DNA of 64,000 nucleotides from contig KV748178.1 in NCBI GenBank assembly GCA_001692895.1, positions 4,078,536 to 4,142,535 on the forward strand. Reading direction: 5' to 3'. The notes beneath the pieces are model-generated. The model was given only the letters and a program-made list of their open reading frames with translations, ran no database searches and was not told where the DNA came from. Shown here one piece after another: positions 12,487 through 21,330 of the stretch (positions within the stretch are counted from its first letter, which is position 1; each line of letters opens with the position of its first letter). Position numbers and translations under genes: made by a program. Origin of the DNA: Cenococcum geophilum 1.58 (lineage: Eukaryota > Ascomycota > Dothideomycetes > Gloniales > Gloniaceae).

Positions 12487-13095
12487 TAGGGGTGGATTTG
12501 CGGACGTCCGAATTAATTTCGGTCAGGTTTTAGATAGTCACTAGCGTCTTTTAAAATCCTAGGCCTCTAATTAGTGTAACCTTAATTTAAGTTATTATGT
12601 TAGCGTGCAAATCTACTTACACGGCCCCCACTAAAACTAAATTATTATCTTCTTGACGATTTAAAGCTCTATTACCACTAATATGTCTACTAAACGTAGT
12701 AGAAATAAGGATTTTAATATCGCAGTTGCCTTCTAGAAGTTTAGAAAGGAAGGCGCGAAGACTAAGCGAGCCTAATGCACCCATTGCGGCTACAAACAAT
12801 CGTAGAAAACTAATATGCTGTATACTTACCTATCTAGCTGCAAAAAATATAAAGCCTTACTATTTATAAAGGATTTAGCTAAACTACAGCTAAAATAAAG
12901 TTAGAATAAAATCCTATAATCGCCTAACGTCATGCATTGTAATATTATCTCTAAAATCTCTTATATAAAACCCGGAGAATTGTTAAAATCTAGGCCTTTA
13001 AAATATAGAGGATCTGGCTTAGAATTTCGGTCAGGATCCGGACCTTCCAAATCCGGTTAGATCAGGATTTACATTTTAGACGGATCGCACCCCTA
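12487..13095 (+). mobile_element. Nested non-autonomous hAT element (609 bp)
   Basis: A short hAT-superfamily derivative inserted inside the coding part of the 10-kb transposon. The ends are TAGGGGTG on the left and CACCCCTA on the right, a perfect 8-bp inverted terminus of hAT type, flanked by the 8-bp duplication AAAGGGGG. It keeps the start of a transposase with a BED zinc finger but has no catalytic domain, so it would need transposase from a full-length relative. Its coding remnant is less degraded than the surrounding transposon. Confidence 0.85.
12683..13020 (+). pseudogene. BED zinc-finger N-terminus of a hAT transposase
   Basis: The frame begins MSTKRSRNKDFN at 12683. It runs through a BED-finger pattern: CTHCGY (the C-x2-C pair), then YTYLSSCKKYKAL (position of the second metal-binding pair). 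BED fingers sit at the N-terminus of many hAT transposases and bind the element's subterminal DNA. The frame has a few in-frame stops at positions expected for Gln or Trp, and it ends where the element ends, with no RNase H-like core. It could act only as a DNA-binding fragment, and the stops argue against even that. Confidence 0.7.
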
Positions 13096-14669
13096 AAAGG
13101 GGGTTTATCTATATAGGGTAAAGCGCGTCTTTACTAAAAGTGATTTTTTCCCTTAGATGCTAAGTATACACTATATTAATACTAAAAAGACTAAGTTTTA
13201 GTAGTTTAGTGCTATAATAGAAGATAAGGGTACTATCTAGGGTATATACGGCATCTATAAGAATATTTTCCTTAATTAGCTTGGACTTTAGGCTCTGGAT
13301 AACCCCTATAGCTCTAGCTTGCCTATGGTAACCAGCTTACTACGTATTATATTAGGTTAGTAAAATAGAAATAGGCCTACGCGGGTTATCCTTTTAACCG
13401 TTAGGACTAGCTCCTTAGTATACCTTCGTGGTTCTATATTAAGATAAACCTATACAACACTATTATATATACGCATTTAGCGCCTAAGGACTATTAAGAG
13501 GAGGCGCACTATTATCTAAGATCCGACGTTACTTTATAGAATTATATACCATTTACACGGGAGAACGCTAAGTACTATTAAGTGGTACCGATTATTAAGT
13601 AGGGCTTTATAGCGCGCGTAACAGCCCTCTTCTATACAGCTATATAGCGCTAGGGTCTCCTTACTATAATACCTAAACTATCTAACCTATTTAATCCGTT
13701 ATCGTCGGAACGTATAGAGAATGTTACTTAGGCAATCGGTTACCTTATACTAGAGCAGTTCCTAAAAATAGTTAAGGATATTTAGTTTACTGCTTTTACT
13801 ATTAAAGTATAGAGCGGCGTAGACTTAAGTGGGCGCTTATATGGTAATATTAAGTTTCGGATAATATATCGCCTGCTTTAAAAAGCTAAGCTACTTCTTA
13901 CTATTCGGTATACCATTAAATATACCAATATAGGTATACTATAACGGCTTATTAACCCCCTTATTGTCTACTTCTTTAGCGCGTCACAGTATAATTATAG
14001 CCGCGAGATACTGTTCTATTGGTGGAATCTTACTTTAGTAAATTCGCCTAAACTTTAGTATGTAATACTAGCTTTAGGGGTTATAAACTGGCTTAGGTCT
14101 CCTAATACGCATAAGGCTATTAATCTTAGATTAAAGCACCTAAACGGTAGCTATAAAATTAAGATAAAGTGTTATAAGAACTCTACCTATAATACTAATA
14201 TCATATTCAATTAAGTATGTCTATTAAACGCGATAGTTAGGATAGTGCGTGGCAAGATAGAGCATATATTTAGTGAGAAGATATTAGGTGCTTATACGCG
14301 GGCTTTTACAGAACTTAATATATTCCTGCTTACTTATATAATCTATTTAAGTAATCTAGCTATACCGCGAGGCCCCAAGTAGCTGGTAGGCTTACAGCTA
14401 TTTAACTCCTATAATATTCTCCGTACTAGTATAGACGTTTTAGTAGAGAGGATTAAGCAGTTTAACTAGCTCTATATACGGGACCCGCATTTAGCTACTA
14501 CTTTCTATTCTCTTCTAGATACTAATAACCTAACTAGCTTTACGGATATATAAGAGTTTACCAATATTATTAGCGATAGGTTAAATAAGGTAGATCTTAC
14601 CTTTAACTAAAATATAGGCTAGGAGCTAGACGTCTCTCAAGCTCCTTACCTAGATATTGCCTAAACTGC

Positions 14670-15260
14670 TATAAACTCCTAGGCCAATTAGAGCGCGCGT
14701 TAAACCCCTTACTACCGTCGTTCCCTAGGGTCTCCTAATAAACTATTATAAACTCCTAGGCCAATTAAAACGCGCGCTAAGTTTTCTACTATCGCTATTA
14801 TTCCCTAAGGTCTCCTAGTAAACTACTACAAACTCCTAAGCTAATTAAAACGCGCGCTAAGTTCCCTACTGTTATTATTATTCCCTAAGGTCTCCTAGTA
14901 AACTACTACAAACTTCTAGGCTAATTAGAACGCGCGCTAAGTTCTCTACTATTGTTATTATTCCCTAAGGTCTCTTAGTAAACTGCTATAAACTCCTAGG
15001 CCAATTAGAACGCGCGCTAAGTTCCCTACTATTATTATTATTCCCTAAGGTCTTCTAGCAAACTACTGCAAACTCCTAGGCCAATTAGAATACGCGCTAA
15101 GTTCCCTACTATTATTATTATTTTTTAAAATCTTTTAGCAAACTGCTGTAAACTCCTAGGCTAATTAGAATGCGTGCTAAGTTCCCTACTATTGTTATTA
15201 TTTCCTAAGGTCTCCTAGCAAACTGCTATAAACTCCTAAACTAATTAGAGCGCGTGCTAG
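14670..15260 (+). repeat. 80-bp tandem array (about 8 units) in 10-kb transposon
   Basis: About eight tandem units of exactly 80 bp. Each starts AACTCCTAGGCCAATTAGAA and continues with a CGCGCGCTAAGTTCCCTACT segment, a short ATT-rich stretch and CCCTAAGGTCTCCTAG. Units differ mainly by C-to-T or G-to-A changes. The array follows the DUF6589-like frame and carries the element's CCAAT-type motif once per unit. Confidence 0.85.
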
Positions 15261-15353
15261 GCTATAAGCTTATATACTTTAAGGGGGCAGGAATAGTTAT
15301 AGCACGTTTAAGCGGTAGAATAAAAATAACCTCTATTTTAATACTACTACTCT

Positions 15354-15528
15354 AGAGCAGAGGCCCGCTATACTTGCTCTCTCTATCTACCTATACCAGA
15401 GCAAAGGCCTACCATGCTTACTTTCTCTATCTATCCATACTAGAGCAGAGGCCCGCTATACTTACTCTCTCTATCTATTTATACTAGAGCAGAGGCCCGC
15501 TATACTTACTCTCTTTATCTATTTATAC
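15354..15528 (+). repeat. 44-bp tandem repeat, four copies
   Basis: Four adjacent units of about 44 bp of the form AGAGCAGAGGCCCGCTATAC followed by TTACTCTCTCTATCTATTTA, inside the 10-kb transposon. They are distinct from the 80-bp array just before them. Confidence 0.85.
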
Positions 15529-16210
15529 TAAATACCCCTCTAACTTAAACCTAGATAGAAAGTAGAATAAGGGCTTTTATAACGCCTTACAGTTGCCTAT
15601 AAAGGATAACTTATAGTTAGGCCCACCTAGAATACTGGCTTCTTTACCTATATAGGATCTAAACTAACTAGAATAAGGTTAAAGCTTACCCATAAAGAGA
15701 TACTAGTCTTTACTATAGCCGTTAATCCTATACTATACCTTTTTACGCTATTATACCCAAACCCCTAGCTCCCGGAGGAGGCGGCAGCGGCCCCTTTAAA
15801 AGAAGAAACTAAGGGAGAAGAGGCGGCGACCGTAAGCCTCTTTAGAACTTACGCCGCTTTAATAAACTATACCTACTGGAGTGGGCTACTATATAATAGC
15901 GAGTATAGGCGTTATCGGGCCTACTTACCTACTAGGAACCCTTTCTAGAGTAGGCCCAGTACTCCTTGTCCCTTACTTAGCAAGCTAAGTACTAATCCTC
16001 TTCTATAAGCTACTTACCTAGCTCTATCTCTATAATCCTCTTAATATAAAAGGTGTTTTTAGCACCTACTAACGCCAAGAGGTCCGACTACTATTTGCCC
16101 GCAACCGTAGGCATATAGTTAGTAGTAGCCTTCCTATAGATAGCCTAGTTCTATAGGAGCCGCTATTAGTCCGCTTATTAGGCGGCCACAAAGCCAGCCT
16201 AAGTAAGGGG
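15529..16210 (+). other. Coding-like stretch of unknown identity in 10-kb transposon
   Basis: A plus-strand frame can be followed in pieces here, with relatively GC-rich patches such as an alanine-rich block near 15785-15800. I do not recognise a domain. It may be a third, small gene of the transposon or the degraded end of another. Confidence 0.3.
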
Positions 16211-16212
16211 TA

Positions 16213-16345
16213 GCGGCGGGGCCGCGAGCGGCAGTGGCGGTGGTAGTAGTGGCGGTAGTGGTAGTGGCAGTAGTAGAGGAGGTGGTGGTGGTGGTAGTAG
16301 TAGAGGAGAAGGAGGTAGTGGTAATAGTAATAGTAATGGTAATCT
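16213..16345 (+). repeat. GGT/AGT trinucleotide microsatellite
   Basis: Purine- and G-rich trinucleotide tract, mostly GGTAGT and GGTGGT units decaying to AATAGT at its right end. A second triplet tract (GTTATTATT type) lies at about 16421-16458. Confidence 0.85.
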
Positions 16346-17299
16346 ATATACTATATTAGCTAATGTTTAAAATATAAGGCATTACAAAATATACAGTAGA
16401 TTAGGCCACTAGCCAATACCGTTATTATTATTATCGTTATTATTGTTATTGTTATCATCCTCCCTACTAGGAGGCAGTATAGAAGGGGGATAGGGGATAG
16501 GGACGGGGATAGGGACGAGGATAGGGGGAGTGCGAGCGCGGTAAGGGCGAGGAGGAGGGCTATAGAATTAGTTAGCAAACGGCCTTTCTAAGTAGGGAAG
16601 TAGTTGGAAGCTTAGGTTAATTTACTAAAGCTTTAATTAACTACTTAGCATAGGAAAATACTTATAAAGGACACCGGACGCGACCTAAATATAGGGCTTC
16701 GCGATAGAGTATAAAGGCGGCGGCGAGAATAACCTCCTTATTAATTAGAAAGTTTACTAGGTACAAAAGCACCCAGGCCATAAGGGGAGTTATTATAAAT
16801 AATTTTTTAAAAAAAATATTAGTGTTAGTATTATAGAGAGAAATAAGGGGTATAGATAACTGTAAGTACTAGCTTATCTACTTTACCTTTATAAATATTC
16901 ACCGCAATCTAACACTTATTCACCTTATATTATTAATTAAGTTACTAGCATAAAACTTCTAAAGACTCCTATAAACTCCTAGACTAATTAAAATACTCCT
17001 ATAAACTTCTAGGCTAATTAGAATATATTATAATACTCTAAGTAGAGGTTACGGGTTAATAGGTAAGATTCTATATAAAATCCACTATATAAACTCCTAC
17101 TAACTCCTGCTAACTCCTACTAACTCCTACTAACTCCTACTAACTCCTAAACTAATTAGAACACGCCATTATATAAAACCCTAAGCTATCTCTATCTACG
17201 ATTCTATAAGGAAATTCTTTTTACTCCTTAGTGTCGCTTTCCTAATACGCCTAAATCTAGTTTTTGGACTAAATATAAATACTACATCTATATTTACAT
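16346..17299. other. Central spacer of 10-kb transposon with further subterminal-type repeats
   Basis: No gene is seen. 16955-17035 has three copies of the AACTCCTAGGCTAATTAGAA motif. 17092-17160 has five tandem copies of a 10-bp TAACTCCTAC unit followed by one more full motif. A long C-poor open frame on the minus strand (16360-16578) is a product of the skewed composition. Confidence 0.5.
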
Positions 17300-19840
17300 T
17301 TATATCCCTCTCCTATATAACTATCTAACGTTTAATAGGCGAGTCCCTTTAGTTACTAGCTTATCTTTTCTGGCTAGGCGTTAAAACTACCTATAACCAG
17401 GATATAACTAGAACGGCGGGCTAAGAATTAAGAATAGCTACGACTTAAGAATTAAGACCGGCTATATCCTAGGAGTTAAGAACTACGGCATCCTAAGCGT
17501 TAGGAGCAGCAATATCCTAAAAGCCTATAGTAGACGTACTATATATTATAGGCGTAGAGATCAGTCTTTAAACATCCTTAAGTACCTATACCGCGCGTTT
17601 AATACCCTCTAGTATAGCTAAAAGTAGAGTACTAGATAAAGAGCCCGGCGCGCTAAGTAGTGAAGCTAGTATATCCACTACGCTCCGTACTGCTTCCCGT
17701 ATAGCAACCTAAACGGTAAAGCTATTATCCCGTCGCCGAACGTGTGTAGTATACTCCGCTAGTATAGACGGCTGCTTTAGCAACTCGCGCACTACTAAGG
17801 CCTCGCCTTAAGTAGCTTTACCCATCTCTTCTACGCTAGATTGCTCTTATAAGTAGTCCTAACCGTTTTAACTATACTTCTTAACCGCTTAATTAACTAA
17901 TCGCTATAGGTATTATAATATCGCCATAAAATAAATAGGGAAGCCGCACTTTTTAGTAAATCCACCGTAAGTGTCTCCTAGAAGGTATTAGGTGTGGTCC
18001 TATTATATAAATACGCAAGCTGCTAGCGATATTTCTCGTCTATAAATGTAGACAATAGCATAGGGAAGTGTTAATATTTGCTAGCGTATATTAACTCTAC
18101 CTACTTAACCGCCCACTTATTAATAAACCCTAATATAATATTAGGCTAGGTACTAGCCCTTAGCTAACAAAGCAGTGCTAAAGTATTAGGGGCCGACGTA
18201 AACGTAGGAAATAATAAGGGATTGTATTAATTACAGCACTAATTAGTTAGGGCGCGAATAATATAGTTTAAAACTGCTAGTGGTAACCTATCCTCTCCTA
18301 GGAAGGTAAGGAAGGCCTTTTAATAGCATTTACCGTTTACTATTTCCTTCTATTTAGTTAATATCTTCTTACAACTAGCTATCTTAGCCTTTAACCAAAA
18401 TAGAAGGTTGCTATTAGCTATAGAATTGTAACTTATAGCTAATTTCTCCGAGGCGATACTCTCTATATTACTAATATTGCTAGGCGTATAACTCTAGATA
18501 AGTTAACTCCGTCTATATCTAGCAGGTAGGCTATTACGTCCTCTTTAAGGCGCTTAAGTGGGCCGCGGCTTTATATATAGTGGTAGTGGCTTCCATCCTA
18601 GCCTATTTACTCCCTTTATATTAAACGCCTAGTATAGTAAGAAGATAAAGCCTATACTAGTATAATTCTTCTTTTACCCGCTTTAACTAATCCGCTACTA
18701 TATATTGCCCAGGCTCTTTATAATTAGAAACCCCTAAACAATTACGCGCTTAATATTAGCGACATTTACGCCTATACTAAGGGAGGTTATAGCTATTATA
18801 ATTTAGATAATAGAAGAAGGCTTCTTAAACTCTATATACCGTTAGTTGCAATTATACTCCTATATAGTAGCGGTAAACTTCTAGATTACGCTACTAATAT
18901 AAAAGGCCTCGCTATTATTATTGGCCCCTTTTATATACGCCTTAGACTTTTAGAGCAGCATATTCTAGAGGTACTCTACTATATTCTAAATAGAAATTCG
19001 GCCATTAATAAAGACTATTATCTTTAGTATACGTATAGGTGTAGGTATTCTGTTACCGTCCATATAGTTATCTAATAGAAAATATAGGTTTTCCTATGGG
19101 TTTACCTTTCGCCTAGAAATTGGCTATATATATATAGATATGTCCAGATAATTAATAAATATTCTTATAACCTCGGTCTAGTATAAACGAACGCTAGCTA
19201 CTTAGAATCTAGCGCGTAATAGGACTAATCTCTCTGCCTTCTTATTAAATATTGCAGAATAGGTAAACTAGATAATACTTAGACGGAGGATTATCTACAG
19301 CTCGCCTAGTATTAAGTAGGCTAGTTAGAAGCTTTCCTAATCCTTTACCAGATAATATTTATTAATTATAACTAGCCTAATCCGAGACTATAGCTCTAGC
19401 CCCTTTAAGGCGTCCTAGAACGACTTTGTCGACGCCTACTTAGGTCTAAGAAGTATATACATATACACCCCTTCTTAAATCTTTATAATTAGATCCTTCT
19501 CCTAACTTTTTATTTTAGCGTTAATAAGAACCGGATTAGACCTATTTATCTTCTTAATATTATCTAACTACTCGTCGCTAAGCTTGTTTAATGGTATTAT
19601 CTAAATAGTAATCTTACCGGTAAGGATAAAATATATATAGAAGATTAGACTTTTACTAAAGCCTATACGGGCAATAAGAAGAGTGTCGCCTTTTCTAAAT
19701 ATAAGCTAACGTAGAGTGCGCACCTGCTTATTACGCGGCTTAAAGTCTTTAAGCTATAGATAGGTTTAAAGAATAATTCGCTAAAGGTAAAGGCTAATAA
19801 CCTTATACTAGAATGGTACATTCTCTATATACCCTACCTA
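17300..19840 (-). pseudogene. RecQ-like DEAD-box helicase of the 10-kb transposon (RIPed)
   Basis: Minus-strand superfamily 2 helicase frame, readable in order despite many RIP-type stops. A Q-motif-like block lies near 19735-19760. Walker A (TLLIARIGFSKSL, family GxGKS) is at 19645-19683. A degraded DE-H box (INKYYLVKD) is near 19340-19370. The motif IV-V region GVNVANIKRVIV is at 18735-18780, and a motif VI block, QRISQSG-like (family QxxGRxGR), is near 18668-18710. A C-terminal region of several hundred residues with a CC-x-x-C-like cluster follows, down to about 17300. The organisation is that of fungal RecQ-like helicases. It points towards the DUF6589-like frame, so the element has two convergent genes. 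The role in transposition is unknown; a helicase acting on excised or replicating element DNA is inference. Confidence 0.68.
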
Positions 19841-20044
19841 TTAGATAACTAATAGTAATTGCTTTACGCTTAAACTCCAAATTAATTATAGAGTCTCTAA
19901 GATAGGACTATAATTAGCTGACGGTTGTAGTATAGGCGACTCCACTACCCTACCCTAAGATCTATGCCATTAACCCTAACGGTTAGCGCCCTTCTTCTTC
20001 TTCTTTTTTAGTTTAGATTCGTATCTTAGTATCTATCTAGCTTA

Positions 20045-20275
20045 GCCTAGAAGCTTATATAAGCTTATCTAATTAGCCTAAAAGTTTATAGAAGTTTGTA
20101 AAAGCTCTTCTAATAGCCTAGAAGCTTATAGGAATTTATAAAAGCTCTTCTAGTTAGCCTAGGGGTTTATAAAAGTTTATAAAAGCTCTTCTAATTAGCC
20201 TAGAAGTTTGTAAAAGTTTATAAAAGCTTTTTTAATTAGCCTAAGAGTTTACAGAAGCTTGTAAGAATTCCTAAA
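20045..20275 (-). repeat. Inverted family of subterminal repeats, right arm
   Basis: Five to six imperfect copies of AATTAGCCTAGAAGTTTRTA, the reverse complement of the left-arm motif, spaced about 35-45 bp apart. Two better-preserved copies lie at 20727-20782. The whole repeat family therefore points outward-to-inward symmetrically on the two arms. Confidence 0.7.
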
Positions 20276-20836
20276 AGAGTATACCCGACTAATAACACGC
20301 CACGAATGTTATATAGGTATATTATAATTAGGTAAGCTATTTATAATAGGGTATAAAAGGCACCTTATAAAGTTTAATAGTAAATAAAGTTGTGGTAGTA
20401 GAGTACGGTCGCTATATTAATAAGGCTGGTTAGGTATAACCGGGTTTAAAAACGCGTCTTTAAACTTTAACGCTGTACTTCGCCCCCTAATATATTAATT
20501 AGCTAGTTAAATTTACTAGAATATACTAATAGAGGATATTATAATTTAATTGTATTTGGAACTATAGCTATAGCCGCTATATTAACCCCGTTGCAGTTAC
20601 TTAAAGTTAGTATATATTAAGAATCGCGCCCGGTTTATACTAAATACACGCCTATAATCTCTTAAACGCTTTATAGAGGAATTTTAGGGTTGTAGGGGGG
20701 CTAAGGGGTAGCGCGACGTTCTATTGGCTTAGGAGTTCGTAGGAGTTAGTGCGCGCCGCTAATTGGCTCAGGAGTTCGCACGAGTTGGCAGAGTGGGGCT
20801 GTGGTGGGAGAGTGGGGCCATGTAACGCCATAAATT
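20276..20836. other. Right subterminal region of 10-kb transposon
   Basis: No gene is seen. RIP decreases towards the right end: 20690-20868 has near-normal GC content and holds two CCAAT-type repeats in inverted orientation. Confidence 0.5.
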
Positions 20837-20868
20837 CCTCGGAGAAGCGGCTGAGGCACCTGAGATAA
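20837..20868 (-). repeat. Right terminal inverted repeat of 10-kb transposon
   Basis: Inverted copy of the left end. The outer bases read TTATCTCAGGTGCCTCA on the minus strand, followed by CTTCTCCGAGG. Confidence 0.8.
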
Positions 20869-20876
20869 AATTCAGA
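20869..20876. repeat. 8-bp target-site duplication (right copy)
   Basis: AATTCAGA, identical to 10780-10787. Confidence 0.9.
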
Positions 20877-20950
20877 AGCGATGTGGAGGCTCTTGTCCGC
20901 TAAGGTAGCAACCTTTATATTGGCTATAGAGCAAGCTGATATGTAGGCTA
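20877..20950 (-). pseudogene. CHAT-domain gene, middle fragment with catalytic Cys motif
   Basis: Short segment of the same CHAT gene, between the 10-kb transposon and a MITE. On the minus strand it reads LAYISACSIANIKVATL (the first codon spans the TA at the MITE junction) and ends LHIASE before the transposon. SAC is the conserved block around the catalytic cysteine of CHAT peptidases. The fragment is in frame with both neighbours once the two insertions and their duplications are subtracted. It is not RIPed. Confidence 0.78.
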
Positions 20951-21238
20951 CAGCTTGTACGAGCTTCGGTTTCTCTCCTCCCCCCGTATGCGCGCAACAT
21001 ATACACCTAATTTCGCTAACAACTAGTTAAGTGCACTATCCAGCGTAGACACTGTGCACTTGTAAAAAAGGCTGTGCACTTATAGGCAATGTATGTGCAC
21101 TTACAAGAAAGGTAAAGTCTCTCATTTTTAAGCTTAATTGTAAGAGTTAAACTTGAAATTCTCTAGTGTGCAAGAAAGCGAAATTAGGTATGTTGCGCGC
21201 ATACGGGGGGGGAGAAACCGAAGCTCGTATAAGCTGTA
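20949..21238. mobile_element. 286-bp MITE with long inverted repeats and TA duplication
   Basis: The element proper is 20951-21236, flanked by TA at 20949-20950 and 21237-21238. The ends are CAGCTTGTACGAGCTTCGGT on the left and the near-identical inverted CAGCTTATACGAGCTTCGGT on the right. The inverted arms extend about 63 bp and include a run of C (left) or G (right). The central 150 bp holds three copies of GTGCACTT with short spacers. CAG termini and TA duplication fit a pogo/Tc1-mariner type MITE. There is no coding capacity and little RIP. It lies inside the CHAT gene. Confidence 0.88.
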
Positions 21239-21318
21239 AGTCTGCTTTCGGGCTTCGATGAGTGAGGAGATAGCTTATAGATGTCGACCTGGTGTCGATC
21301 ACTACTATATTTGGTTAG
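21239..21318 (-). pseudogene. CHAT-domain gene, upstream fragment
   Basis: Continuation of the CHAT frame beyond the MITE. The minus strand reads SYLLTHRSPKAD, directly in frame with LAYISAC across the MITE junction. The catalytic histidine block expected further upstream is not found; the next DNA is the pogo-like transposon. The left edge is approximate. Confidence 0.55.
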
Positions 21319-21330
21319 ATTAGGGGTGCT

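Larger units (their letters stand above)
11400..14640 (+). pseudogene. DUF6589-like protein of the 10-kb transposon (RIPed)
   Basis: Long plus-strand stretch in which one dominant frame can be followed between many stops. It is interrupted by a nested hAT derivative (12487-13095) and by a patch of the element's own repeats at 12060-12180. The best preserved part is at 13950-14350. It contains QYNYSREILFYWW, then NSPKL and VINWLRSPNTHKAINLRLKH, then KCYKNSTYNTNI and FN-VCLLNAIVRIVRGKIE. From memory this order matches the fungal DUF6589 family (large proteins of unknown function, often multicopy). If so, this is the probable transposase or a co-mobilised protein. The assignment rests on recalled family patterns, not on a search. 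RIP explains most stops (TAG/TAA where W or Q is expected). Confidence 0.55.
10788..20868. mobile_element. 10.1-kb TIR DNA transposon with DUF6589-like and RecQ-like helicase frames
   Basis: A complete, clearly bounded DNA transposon of 10,081 bp. The left end reads TTATCTCAGTTGACTCA, and the right end, on the opposite strand, reads TTATCTCAGGTGCCTCA. Both are followed within about 30 bp by a CTCGGAGAG or CTCCGAGG block. An exact 8-bp duplication AATTCAGA flanks it, and removing the element with one duplication restores a CHAT reading frame. Inside are a plus-strand DUF6589-like frame (about 11400-14640), an unidentified coding-like stretch (about 15580-16210), a minus-strand RecQ-like helicase frame (about 19840-17300), several repeat arrays and a nested hAT derivative. 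The interior is strongly RIPed, with many stops, so this copy cannot encode its proteins. The termini are less mutated. An 8-bp duplication is compatible with hAT, Zisupton/KDZ or a related group; the gene content fits none of these in a way I can confirm. Confidence 0.85.

Noticed and set aside
14670-15260. CRISPR-like spacing of repeats
   Set aside because: Units are fully tandem at 80 bp with no unique spacers, and the DNA is fungal.
16360-16578. Minus-strand open frame with a hydrophobic protein-like translation
   Set aside because: Arises from the GGGATAGGGACGGGG and GTTATT repeats; no start context or family resemblance.
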